DNA of 64,000 nucleotides, taken from contig NZ_KQ948780.1 in the NCBI RefSeq assembly GCF_001514205.1, forward strand, positions 115,779 through 179,778. Direction: 5' to 3'. Of this stretch, positions 28,255 to 36,395 are shown in pieces (positions within the stretch are counted from its first letter, which is position 1; each line of letters opens with the position of its first letter). The translations under genes and the position numbers were made by a program. The notes beneath the pieces were generated by a model. That model saw only the letters and a program-made list of their open reading frames with translations. It searched no databases and was not told the DNA's origin. The DNA comes from Streptomyces griseoruber (lineage in GTDB: Bacteria > Actinomycetota > Actinomycetes > Streptomycetales > Streptomycetaceae).

Positions 28255-28812
28255 ATGAGTGAACGTCCGCGGCTGACCGTGCTCTCCGGCCCCTCCGGGG
28301 TCGGCAAGAGCACGGTCGTCGCCCATATGCGCAAGGAACACCCCGAGGTCTGGCTCTCGGTGTCGGCGACGACCCGGAAGCCCCGCCCCGGTGAGCAGCA
28401 CGGGGTCCACTACTTCTTCGTCACCGACGACGAGATGGACAAGCTGATCGCCAACGGCGAGCTGCTCGAGTGGGCCGAGTTCGCCGGCAACCGCTACGGA
28501 ACGCCGCGAGGCGCCGTGCTGGAGCGGCTGGAGGCGGGTGAGCCCGTCCTCCTGGAGATCGACCTCCAGGGCGCACGGCAGGTCCGCGAGTCCATGTCGG
28601 ACGCTCAACTGGTGTTCCTGGCTCCCCCCTCCTGGGAGGAGCTGGTGCGCAGACTCACCGGGCGGGGCACCGAGCCGCCCGCGGTCATCGAGCGACGGCT
28701 GGACGCCGCGAAGATCGAACTCGCGGCCGAGCCGGAGTTCGACGTGACCCTGGTCAACACCTCCGTCGAGGACGTGGCGCGTGAGCTGCTAGCCTTGATG
28801 GATGTCGTGTGA
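28255..28812 (+). CDS. gmk: Guanylate kinase
   Basis: Phosphorylates GMP to GDP, 185 residues. Walker A SGPSGVGKST lies at about residues 11-20, the GMP-binding region SVSATTRKPRPGEQHGVHYFF follows, then ELLEWAEFAGNRYGTP and the LID with RLTGRGTEP. The ATG at 28255 is the natural start. It is followed 64 bases later by rpoZ, the classic gmk-rpoZ pair. Confidence 0.97.
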   Translation: MSERPRLTVLSGPSGVGKSTVVAHMRKEHPEVWLSVSATTRKPRPGEQHGVHYFFVTDDEMDKLIANGELLEWAEFAGNRYGTPRGAVLERLEAGEPVLLEIDLQGARQVRESMSDAQLVFLAPPSWEELVRRLTGRGTEPPAVIERRLDAAKIELAAEPEFDVTLVNTSVEDVARELLALMDVV

Positions 28813-28876
28813 TCACGACCCTGTGATCGGGTGTGTGATCGCAGCCATTCTTTTCCCATCCATCGGAAGGTAGAGC

Positions 28877-29149
28877 GTGTCCTCTTCCATCTCCGCGCCC
28901 GAGGGCATCATCAACCCGCCGATCGACGAGCTTCTCGAGGCCACCGACTCGAAGTACAGCCTCGTGATCTACGCGGCCAAGCGTGCCCGCCAGATCAACG
29001 CGTACTACTCGCAGCTCGGCGAGGGCCTCCTCGAGTACGTCGGTCCGCTCGTCGACACCCACGTCCACGAGAAGCCGCTCTCGATCGCGCTCCGCGAGAT
29101 CAACGCGGGTCTGCTGACGTCCGAGGCCGTCGAGGGCCCGGCGCAGTAA
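28877..29149 (+). CDS. rpoZ: RNA polymerase omega subunit
   Basis: Assembly subunit that clamps beta-prime, 90 residues. The conserved central part is INPPIDELLEATDSKYSLVI and AAKRARQINAYY; the C-terminal SIALREINAG is also typical. In Streptomyces omega is dispensable for growth but affects development. The start is GTG, preceded by GGAAGGTAGAG. A perfect hairpin follows. Confidence 0.97.
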   Translation: MSSSISAPEGIINPPIDELLEATDSKYSLVIYAAKRARQINAYYSQLGEGLLEYVGPLVDTHVHEKPLSIALREINAGLLTSEAVEGPAQ

Positions 29150-29178
29150 GTATGATCCTCAGCTTGCAGCTGACTTTT

Positions 29179-29213
29179 CCACAGGCCCGGCAGTGCTCCT
29201 GCCGGGCCTGTGG
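29179..29213 (+). terminator. Terminator after rpoZ
   Basis: A perfect 15-bp stem (29179-29193 with 29199-29213) with loop TGCTC, 29 bases after the rpoZ stop. It also rules out long upstream starts for coaBC. Confidence 0.82.
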
Positions 29214-29255
29214 TGTGTCATGGAGTCGTACGTTTCCGAGGTTCGGGGAGAGACG

Positions 29256-30458
29256 GTGGACAAGCCCAAGGTCGTCCTGGGGGTCAGCGGTGGCATCGCC
29301 GCCTACAAGGCCTGTGAGCTGCTGCGCAGACTGACCGAGTCCGGCCACGACGTGCGTGCGGTCCCCACCGCCTCCGCCCTGCACTTCGTCGGCGCCGCCA
29401 CCTGGTCCGCCCTCTCCGGCCACCCCGTCTCCACCGAGGTCTGGGACGACGTCCACGAGGTCCCGCACGTCCGCATCGGCCAGCACGCCGACCTGGTCGT
29501 GGTCGCCCCGGCCACCGCCGACCTGCTCGCCAAGGCCGCCCACGGCCTCGCGGACGACCTCCTCACCAACACCCTGCTCACGGCGCGCTGTCCCGTCGTC
29601 TTCGCTCCCGCGATGCACACCGAGATGTGGGAGCACCCGGCCACCCAGGAGAACGTGGCGACGCTGCGCCGCCGCGGCGCCGTCGTGATCGAGCCCGCCG
29701 TCGGCCGTCTCACCGGTGTCGACACCGGCAAGGGCCGGCTGCCCGACCCCGCCGAGATCTTCGAGGTCTGCCGCCGCGTGCTGGCCAGGGGAGTGCGCGA
29801 ACCCGACCTCGCCGGCCGCCATGTCGTGGTCAGCGCCGGCGGCACCCGCGAGCCCCTCGACCCGGTCCGCTTCCTCGGCAACCGCTCCTCCGGCAAGCAG
29901 GGGTACGCCCTCGCCCGCACCGCCGCCGCCCGCGGCGCCCGGGTCACCCTGATCGCGGCCAACACCGGTCTGCCCGACCCGGCGGGCGTCGACGTCGTCC
30001 AGGTCGGGACCGCCGTACAGCTGCGCGAGGCCGTGCTCAAGGCGGCCGCCGACGCCGACGCGGTCGTGATGGCCGCCGCGGTGGCCGACTTCCGGCCCGA
30101 GACCTACGCCACCGGGAAAATCAAGAAGAAGGACGGCCAGGATCCCGACCCGATCGTCCTGACACGAAATCCGGACATCCTCGCGGAGATCTCCGCCGAC
30201 CGCGCCCGCCCCGGGCAGGTGGTGGTCGGTTTCGCCGCCGAGACGGACGACGTGCTCGCCAACGGCCGCACGAAACTCCGCCGCAAGGGCTGCGACCTGC
30301 TGGTGGTGAACGAGGTGGGGGAGCGCAGGACCTTCGGCTCCGAGGAGAACGAGGCCGTCGTCCTGGGGGCCGACGGCACCGAGACCCCGGTACCGCACGG
30401 GCCCAAGGAAGCCCTGGCCGAAATCGTGTGGGACCTGGTGACGCCACGCCTGACCTGA
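29256..30458 (+). CDS. coaBC: Bifunctional phosphopantothenoylcysteine decarboxylase / phosphopantothenate-cysteine ligase
   Basis: Two successive steps of CoA synthesis, 400 residues. The N-terminal CoaC flavoprotein (about 1-180) has VLGVSGGIAAYKACELLRRL, a His in ALHFVG and the PAMHTEMW motif. The C-terminal CoaB domain (about 185-400) has VVSAGGTREPLDPVRFLGNRSS, MAAAVADFRP and the Lys-rich KIKK. I chose GTG 29256 because GGGGAG lies five bases before it and the family begins there; earlier in-frame starts overlap or crowd the rpoZ terminator. Confidence 0.94.
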   Translation: MDKPKVVLGVSGGIAAYKACELLRRLTESGHDVRAVPTASALHFVGAATWSALSGHPVSTEVWDDVHEVPHVRIGQHADLVVVAPATADLLAKAAHGLADDLLTNTLLTARCPVVFAPAMHTEMWEHPATQENVATLRRRGAVVIEPAVGRLTGVDTGKGRLPDPAEIFEVCRRVLARGVREPDLAGRHVVVSAGGTREPLDPVRFLGNRSSGKQGYALARTAAARGARVTLIAANTGLPDPAGVDVVQVGTAVQLREAVLKAAADADAVVMAAAVADFRPETYATGKIKKKDGQDPDPIVLTRNPDILAEISADRARPGQVVVGFAAETDDVLANGRTKLRRKGCDLLVVNEVGERRTFGSEENEAVVLGADGTETPVPHGPKEALAEIVWDLVTPRLT

Positions 30459-30529
30459 CTGTTTGATGCGCTCGACGTTCCCTCGTACGCCGCTCGATTC
30501 GGGCGTGGCGACCCTGGCCAAGCGCGCTC

Positions 30530-30547
30530 GGCATTCGGCAGAATGCC
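30530..30547. repeat. Inverted repeat in the coaBC-metK gap
   Basis: GGCATTC, spacer GGCA, GAATGCC: a perfect 7-bp inverted repeat about 70 bases after coaBC and 150 before metK. It may be a weak terminator or an operator. Confidence 0.5.
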
Positions 30548-30697
30548 CGTGCCGCAGGTCACAGCGCTCCCGAGAGGCGAGACGGGTGGGCCGGTGGCCG
30601 GGCTCGACCGATAAACTGTTCCCGGACGACGCCGGGCGCAGCTCCCGTCGCGTCCGCCAATGATCAGCCAGCAGCCGCTGCAACCCCAGGGAGCGTT

Positions 30698-31906
30698 GTG
30701 TCCCGTCGCCTGTTCACTTCGGAGTCCGTGACCGAGGGTCACCCCGACAAGATCGCTGACCAGATCAGCGACACCATCCTCGACGCGCTGCTGCGCGAGG
30801 ACCCGACGTCCCGCGTCGCCGTCGAGACCCTGATCACGACCGGTCTGGTGCACGTGGCCGGTGAGGTCACCACCAAGGCGTACGCGCCGATCCCCCAGCT
30901 CGTCCGCGAGAAGATCCTCGAGATCGGCTACGACTCGTCGAAGAAGGGCTTCGACGGCGCCTCCTGCGGCGTCTCGGTGTCCATCGGCTCGCAGTCCCCG
31001 GACATCGCGCAGGGTGTCGACACGGCGTACGAGTCCCGGGTCGAGGGCGACGACGACGAGCTCGACAAGCAGGGCGCCGGTGACCAGGGCCTGATGTTCG
31101 GCTACGCCTCCGACGAGACGCCGACCCTGATGCCGCTCCCGATCTTCCTGGCGCACCGCCTGTCCAAGCGGCTCTCGGACGTCCGCAAGAACGGGACCAT
31201 CCCCTACCTGCGCCCCGACGGCAAGACCCAGGTCACCATCGAGTACGACGGCGACAAGGCCGTCCGCCTCGACACGGTCGTCGTCTCCTCGCAGCACGCG
31301 AGCGACATCGACCTGGACTCCCTGCTGGCGCCCGACATTCGCGAGTTCGTCGTGGAGCCCGAGCTGAAGGCGCTGCTGGACGACGGCATCAAGCTCGACA
31401 CCGAGAACTACCGCCTCCTGGTCAACCCGACCGGCCGCTTCGAGATCGGCGGCCCGATGGGCGACGCCGGCCTCACCGGCCGCAAGATCATCATCGACAC
31501 CTACGGCGGCTTCGCCCGCCACGGCGGCGGCGCCTTCTCCGGCAAGGACCCGTCCAAGGTGGACCGCTCGGCCGCGTACGCGATGCGCTGGGTCGCCAAG
31601 AACGTGGTCGCCGCCGGTCTGGCCGCGCGCTGCGAGGTCCAGGTCGCGTACGCGATCGGCAAGGCCGAGCCGGTCGGTCTGTTCGTCGAGACCTTCGGCA
31701 CCAACAAGGTCGAGACCGAGAAGATCGAGAAGGCCATCGACGAGGTCTTCGACCTGCGTCCGGCCGCGATCATCCGCGACCTCGACCTGCTGCGCCCGAT
31801 CTACGCCCAGACCGCCGCGTACGGCCACTTCGGCCGTGAGCTGCCCGAGTTCACCTGGGAGAAGACCGACCGCGTCGAGGCGCTGCGCAAGGCCGCGGGG
31901 CTGTAG
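30698..31906 (+). CDS. metK: S-adenosylmethionine synthetase
   Basis: Makes SAM from methionine and ATP, 402 residues. Conserved parts are FTSESVTEGHPDKIADQISD at the N-terminus, GAGDQGLMFGYA, the DGKTQVTIEY loop and GGGAFSGKDPSKVDRS. The start is GTG preceded by AGGGAG. The leader of 239 bases does not show the SAM riboswitch pattern I would look for. SAM level affects antibiotic production in Streptomyces. Confidence 0.97.
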   Translation: MSRRLFTSESVTEGHPDKIADQISDTILDALLREDPTSRVAVETLITTGLVHVAGEVTTKAYAPIPQLVREKILEIGYDSSKKGFDGASCGVSVSIGSQSPDIAQGVDTAYESRVEGDDDELDKQGAGDQGLMFGYASDETPTLMPLPIFLAHRLSKRLSDVRKNGTIPYLRPDGKTQVTIEYDGDKAVRLDTVVVSSQHASDIDLDSLLAPDIREFVVEPELKALLDDGIKLDTENYRLLVNPTGRFEIGGPMGDAGLTGRKIIIDTYGGFARHGGGAFSGKDPSKVDRSAAYAMRWVAKNVVAAGLAARCEVQVAYAIGKAEPVGLFVETFGTNKVETEKIEKAIDEVFDLRPAAIIRDLDLLRPIYAQTAAYGHFGRELPEFTWEKTDRVEALRKAAGL

Positions 31907-31930
31907 AGCCCAGGGCCGCACCAGGACGAC

Positions 31931-31973
31931 ACCGGCTCCCGGGACCATCACCGAGATGGCCCCGGGAGCCGGT
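31931..31973 (+). terminator. Terminator after metK
   Basis: A perfect 13-bp stem (31931-31943 with 31961-31973), one mismatch, then a 5-bp inner stem CCATC/GATGG with loop ACCGA. It starts 25 bases after metK. Confidence 0.82.
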
Positions 31974-32139
31974 CCGTCTGTGCGGCGGGTCACGCCGTCG
32001 CCGTTACGCCTTCTGGGGCTCGGCCGAAGGGGTGGAGGTTGCCGATGGGGTTGACCAGCGCCACCCCGGGGCGTCCGCCTGGAGATCGTCGGTACTCGGG
32101 GCGGATCCGCTGTCAGTGGGGTTTGGTAAGAATGCAGGG

Positions 32140-34293
32140 GTGAGCAGCGAGAACGGGCCGGGGGCCGGGGGCGGGGAGGGTGCGCCGCCGGAGCAGCTCG
32201 CGTTGATCCGGGAGACGGTGCGCAGGGCCAAGGAGCCGCGGGCGAAGCCGCGGACCTGGCGGGGGGCGGCGCTGGCCGAGGAGCTGCCGGTCGCGCGGGT
32301 GCTCGTCGACAAGGGCGTGCTCCATCTCGACCGGTACTTCGACTACGCGGTGCCCGCCGAGCTGGACGCCGCGGCACAGCCGGGGGTGCGGGTGCGGGTG
32401 CGGTTCGGCGCCGGCCGGGGCCGGGTGCGCGAAGGCCGGCGCGAGGGCGGGGGACTCATCGACGGGTTCCTCGTCGAGCGGCTCGCCGCCTCCGACTACT
32501 CCGGGCCGCTCGCGGCCCTCGCCCAGGTCGTGTCGCCCGAGCCGGTGCTGGGCCCGGAGCTGCTGGGACTGGCCCGGGCCGTCGCAGACCGTTACGCCGG
32601 GAGCCTCGCCGACGTACTCCAGCTCGCCGTACCGCCGCGCAACGCGCGCGCCGAGCAACGGCCCTCGCCCGCACCGCCGCCCCCGCCGCCGGCCCCGGCG
32701 GCCGGATCCTGGACCCGGTACGAGCGCGGGGCCGCGTTCCTGGAGTCACTGGCCTCGGGAGGCGCACCCCGCGCCGTGTGGAACGCGCTGCCCGGGCCCG
32801 GGTGGAGCGAGGAACTGGCCCGGGCCGTCGCCGCGACGCTCGCCTCGGGACGCGGGGCCCTGGTGGTCGTACCGGACGGGCGGGCCGCCGCCCGGGTCGA
32901 CGCGGCCCTGACGGCCCTGCTGGGGGAGGGGCGCCACGCGCTGCTCCAGGCGGACGCCGGGCCGGAGAAGCGGTACCGGGAGTGGCTCGGCGTCCGGCGC
33001 GGGAGCGTACGGGCGGTGGTCGGGACCCGCGCCGCGATGTTCGCCCCCGTGCGCGACCTCGGACTGGTGGCCCTCTGGGACGACGGGGACGACAGCCACA
33101 GCGAGCAGCACGCGCCGCAGCCGCATGCGCGCGAGGTGCTGCTGCTGCGCGCCGCGCAGGACCGGTGCGGGTTCCTGATGGGCGGCTGGAGCTGCACGGT
33201 CGAGGGCGCGCAGCTCGTCCAGAGCGGGTGGGCGCGGCCCCTGGCCGCCGCGCGGGAGCAGGTGCGGCAGGCCGCGCCGCTGGTGCGGACCGTGGGGGAC
33301 CAGGACCTGGCGCGGGACGAGGCCGCGCGCGCCGCCCGGCTGCCCACCCTCGCCTGGCAGGCGGCCCGGGAGGGGCTGCGCCACGGGCCGGTGCTGGTGC
33401 AGGTGCCGCGGCGGGGTTACGTACCGCGCATGGCGTGCGCGCAGTGCCGGGCCGCCGCTCGGTGCCGGCACTGCTCCGGGCCGCTGGAGGCACGGGACGG
33501 CGGGGCGCTGTGGTGCGGGTGGTGCGGGCGTGAGGAGAGCGCGTGGCACTGTCCGGAGTGCGGGTCGTTCCGGCTGCGGGCCCAGGTCGTGGGGGCGCGG
33601 CGGACCGCGGAGGAGCTGGGGCGGGCGTTTCCGGCCGTCCCGGTGCGGACGTCCGGGCGGGAGCACGTCCTCGACACGGTGCCCGGGGCGCCCGCGCTGG
33701 TCGTGAGCACTCCGGGGGCCGAGCCGGTGGCCGAGGGCGGGTACGCGGCAGCACTGCTGCTCGACGGCTGGGCCATGCTGGGCCGGCCCGATCTGCGCGC
33801 GGGGGAGGACGCGCTGCGGCGCTGGATCGCGGCCGCGGCGCTGGTACGGCCGCAGGGGGACGGCGGGACCGTGGTGGTCGTCGCCGAGCCGACGCTACGG
33901 CCCGTGCAGGCGCTGGTGCGGTGGGATCCCGTGGGCCATGCGCTGCGGGAGCTCTCCGAGCGGGCCGAGCTGGGATTCCCGCCGGTGTCGCGGATGGCGT
34001 CGGTGTCGGGGACGCCGGAGGCGGTGGCCGCGTTCCTGGCGGCGGTCGAGCTGCCCGCCGAGGCGGAGGTGCTGGGGCCGGTGCCGCTGCCGGTCACCCC
34101 TCCGGGGCGGCCGAGGCGGCCGGGGGCACCGCCCGCGGGGGAGCAGTGGGAGCGGGCGCTGGTCCGGGTGCCGCCGGGGAAGGGCGCCGCGCTGGCCGGT
34201 GCGTTGAAGTCGGCTCAGGCTGCTCGGATGGCTCGGGGGGCGGAGGAGGCGGGGCGGGTGTGGGTGCGGATCGATCCTGGGGACATCGGGTGA
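32140..34293 (+). CDS. priA: Primosomal protein N' (PriA), helicase motifs degenerate
   Basis: Replication-restart protein of 717 residues with the PriA DNA-binding N-terminus (VLVDKGVLHLDRYFDYAVP) and eight zinc-binding cysteines in two clusters (about 433-473, CAQCRAAARCRHC and WCGWC...HCPEC). The ATP site is lost: where E. coli has GSGKT this protein reads LPGPGWSE (about 217-224), and where DEEH should be it has WDDGDD (313-318). Actinobacterial PriA proteins are known to lack helicase motifs, so it probably acts in loading rather than unwinding. GTG 32140 is the likely start; the frame is open upstream through non-conserved sequence. Confidence 0.93.
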   Translation: MSSENGPGAGGGEGAPPEQLALIRETVRRAKEPRAKPRTWRGAALAEELPVARVLVDKGVLHLDRYFDYAVPAELDAAAQPGVRVRVRFGAGRGRVREGRREGGGLIDGFLVERLAASDYSGPLAALAQVVSPEPVLGPELLGLARAVADRYAGSLADVLQLAVPPRNARAEQRPSPAPPPPPPAPAAGSWTRYERGAAFLESLASGGAPRAVWNALPGPGWSEELARAVAATLASGRGALVVVPDGRAAARVDAALTALLGEGRHALLQADAGPEKRYREWLGVRRGSVRAVVGTRAAMFAPVRDLGLVALWDDGDDSHSEQHAPQPHAREVLLLRAAQDRCGFLMGGWSCTVEGAQLVQSGWARPLAAAREQVRQAAPLVRTVGDQDLARDEAARAARLPTLAWQAAREGLRHGPVLVQVPRRGYVPRMACAQCRAAARCRHCSGPLEARDGGALWCGWCGREESAWHCPECGSFRLRAQVVGARRTAEELGRAFPAVPVRTSGREHVLDTVPGAPALVVSTPGAEPVAEGGYAAALLLDGWAMLGRPDLRAGEDALRRWIAAAALVRPQGDGGTVVVVAEPTLRPVQALVRWDPVGHALRELSERAELGFPPVSRMASVSGTPEAVAAFLAAVELPAEAEVLGPVPLPVTPPGRPRRPGAPPAGEQWERALVRVPPGKGAALAGALKSAQAARMARGAEEAGRVWVRIDPGDIG

Positions 34294-34347
34294 GCGGTGG
34301 GGCGAGCGGGGGTGAGGGGATGAGTCAGCGGGGCCGGGAACGCGGCC

Positions 34348-34374
34348 GCCCTCTCGGGAGGGGGCCGAGAGGGC
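34348..34374. terminator. Shared terminator between priA and the convergent minus-strand gene
   Basis: A perfect 10-bp stem GCCCTCTCGG/CCGAGAGGGC with a seven-base loop. It sits between the two convergent stops at 34293 and 34392. Confidence 0.75.
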
Positions 34375-34391
34375 AGGAGGGGTGCGGGTGC

Positions 34392-34940
34392 TCAGCCGTT
34401 GCGCGGGCCGGGGAAGGCGGTCGGCCTCGCCTCGTCGCGCAGGGCCGGGCTGCCGGCCGTCGGCTGGGTCGGCATGGAGCGGGCGGCGGGGACGGTGGGG
34501 ACCGTCGGCAGGCCCGTGTTCACGCTGACCGTGCGGGGGCCGGTCGGATCCGCCGAGGTGTGCTCGGGCTCGGCGGGTGCCTGGGCGGCGGCGGCCCGGC
34601 GGGCGCCGTAACGGCGGTGGACCGCCTGCTTGGTGACTCCCAGCGCGGAGCCCACCGCGTCCCACGAGAAGCCGAGCGAGCGGTCGAAGTCCACCGCCGC
34701 GGTGACCAGGGTCTCCACGCTGTCCCGGAGTTCCTGGGCGAGGCGGACCGTCGGGGCGGGGGCGCGTCCGTAGACGACGAAGCCCGTGGAGGGGCCGGAG
34801 CGGCGGGGGCGGTAGACGTTGCCCAGTTGGGCGGTGAGCGTGCGCAGCGCGTCCACCTGCCGGCGGACCCGCTCGATGTCCCGCACCAGCAAGTGCAGGC
34901 TGGCCCGGGCCTGGGCGTCGTGGGTTGCATGGTCGGCCAT
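34392..34940 (-). CDS. Hypothetical protein with helix-turn-helix-like segment
   Basis: A 182-residue protein conserved at this place in Streptomyces. An N-terminal helical region (about 5-40, heptad-like RASLHLLVRDIERVRRQVDAL) suggests a coiled coil. The middle has FSWDAVGSALGVTKQAVHRRYG (about 89-110), which reads as a good HTH. The last 65 residues are Pro/Thr/Ala-rich and disordered. It is a probable DNA-binding protein with no assigned regulon. I chose ATG 34940 with AGAGG eight bases before it; TTG six bases upstream is an alternative. A perfect GGTCAA/TTGACC repeat 32-51 bases upstream could be its own operator. Confidence 0.72.
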   Translation of the reverse strand: MADHATHDAQARASLHLLVRDIERVRRQVDALRTLTAQLGNVYRPRRSGPSTGFVVYGRAPAPTVRLAQELRDSVETLVTAAVDFDRSLGFSWDAVGSALGVTKQAVHRRYGARRAAAAQAPAEPEHTSADPTGPRTVSVNTGLPTVPTVPAARSMPTQPTAGSPALRDEARPTAFPGPRNG

Positions 34941-35387
34941 GAACAAGCCTCTCGAACCGGCGTTGGGGAGAAGGTCAACTCTTTCTTGACCAACGCGGGT
35001 TCGCTCCGCTGGTCACGGTGTGGGGGCGTATGGGCATATGCGGGCGCTCCCGGTGCCGGTCTGCGCCCCCTTCCTCTCCCACCCGCGCACCGCCCGTTTC
35101 CAGGGGGATGAGGGGTGAGCGTCTCCCGTGGGGGTGCGGCGCCGTCGGCGGCTTCCCCGCCATCGTGGCATCGACGGACTGCCACCGTTCCCCCTCGTCC
35201 CGCTTCCACCGTCCCCCTCGTCCCCCTCGTCCCCCTCGTCCCCCTCGTCCCGCTCCCGCCGTGGCACCCCCTCCCGCCCTGTCGGCCAGGGGGCCGTGCC
35301 CCGTCGGTAATTGAGGTGGGGGGCTCGGGGCGGGGTCATAGACTTGTGCGTTGCCCGTGGTTTGTTTTTTCGAGAGGCCCGTCCTTC
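34941..35387. other. Intergenic region between the divergent HTH-like gene and fmt
   Basis: A 447-base gap without a supported gene. It holds the divergent start regions, the inverted repeat GGTCAA/TTGACC at 34973-34991, and a tandem array of a 9-bp unit at 35211-35255. GAGAGG at 35372-35377 is the fmt ribosome binding site. Open frames crossing it have the composition of the opposite strand and no family resemblance. Confidence 0.7.
35211..35255. repeat. 9-bp tandem repeat array
   Basis: Four exact copies of GTCCCCCTC and a fifth with one change (GTCCCGCTC), end to end. A related imperfect copy lies just upstream. The array is non-coding and of a type prone to copy-number change. Confidence 0.88.
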
Positions 35388-36320
35388 ATGAAGCTCGTCT
35401 TCGCCGGTACCCCCGAGGTCGCCGTTCCCGCTCTGGACGCTCTGATCGCCTCCGGGCGGCATGAGGTGGCCGCCGTGGTGACGCGGCCCGACGCGCAGGC
35501 CGGGCGGGGGCGCAGGCTGGTGGCCTCTCCGGTCGCCCAGCGGGCCGAGGAGGCGGGCATCGAGGTGCTCAAGCCCGTGCGGCCCCGGGATCCGGAGTTC
35601 CTGGAGCGGTTGCGGGAGATCGCGCCGGACTGCTGTCCCGTCGTCGCCTACGGGGCCCTGCTGCCCAAGGTGGCGCTCGACATCCCGGTCCATGGCTGGG
35701 TCAACCTGCACTTCTCGCTGCTGCCGGCCTGGCGTGGCGCCGCGCCGGTGCAGCATGCGGTCATGGCGGGGGACGAGATCACCGGGGCGTCCACCTTCCT
35801 GATCGAGGAAGGGCTGGACTCCGGGCCCGTCTACGGGACCGTCACCGAGGTGGTGCGGGCCACCGACACCAGCGGGGATCTGCTGACGCGGCTCGCCTTC
35901 GCCGGCGCCGGGCTGCTCGCGGCCACCATGGACGGGATCGAGGACGGCGGCCTGAAGGCCGTGCCGCAGCCGGCGGAGGGAATCACCCTCGCCCCCAAGA
36001 TCACTGTCGAGGACGCGCTGATCGACTGGGCCGCCCCCGCGCTGCGGGTGGACCGTGTCGTGCGCGGGTGTACACCCGCCCCCGGCGCGTGGACCACCTT
36101 CCGGGGCGAGCGGCTCAAGCTCATCCATGTGCAGCCGGTTCCCGGGCGGGACGACCTCGCTCCCGGCGCGCTGGCCGTCGGCAAGAACAGTGTCCACGTG
36201 GGGACGGGGTCGTACGCGGTGGAGCTGCTGTGGGTCCAGGCCCAGGGCAAGAAGCCGATGCGGGCCGCCGACTGGGCGCGCGGGGTGCGCATCGGCGAGG
36301 GCGAGCGGGTCGGGGCGTAA
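35388..36320 (+). CDS. fmt: Methionyl-tRNA formyltransferase
   Basis: Formylates initiator Met-tRNA using 10-formyl-tetrahydrofolate, 310 residues. The N-terminal Rossmann domain starts MKLVFAGTPEVAVPALDAL. The catalytic region is NLHFSLLPAWRGAAPVQ with the conserved His and Asn, followed by GLDSGPVY and the C-terminal OB-like domain. The ATG at 35388 is preceded by GAGAGG. It is 75 bases upstream of rsmB. Confidence 0.96.
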   Translation: MKLVFAGTPEVAVPALDALIASGRHEVAAVVTRPDAQAGRGRRLVASPVAQRAEEAGIEVLKPVRPRDPEFLERLREIAPDCCPVVAYGALLPKVALDIPVHGWVNLHFSLLPAWRGAAPVQHAVMAGDEITGASTFLIEEGLDSGPVYGTVTEVVRATDTSGDLLTRLAFAGAGLLAATMDGIEDGGLKAVPQPAEGITLAPKITVEDALIDWAAPALRVDRVVRGCTPAPGAWTTFRGERLKLIHVQPVPGRDDLAPGALAVGKNSVHVGTGSYAVELLWVQAQGKKPMRAADWARGVRIGEGERVGA

Positions 36321-36395
36321 CGCTCCTGCGCCGGTCCCGCGTGCACGTCGTACGCTGGACGCCACTTCCTTCCTGCAATCCGGAGCACCTTTTTC

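Noticed and set aside
29193..29255. Longer N-terminus for CoaBC starting near 29193 or at ATG 29220
   Set aside because: The first lies inside the rpoZ terminator hairpin and neither has a good ribosome binding site; GTG 29256 does and matches the family start.
30459..30697. SAM riboswitch upstream of metK
   Set aside because: The leader has one short inverted repeat and no conserved SAM-I, II or IV core that I can recognise.
35211..35255. CRISPR-like array
   Set aside because: The units are 9 bp and contiguous, with no spacers and no cas genes.
34941..35387. A gene in the fmt upstream gap
   Set aside because: Open frames here cross a 9-bp tandem repeat and give repetitive Pro/Arg/Ser peptides without conserved sequence or ribosome binding site.
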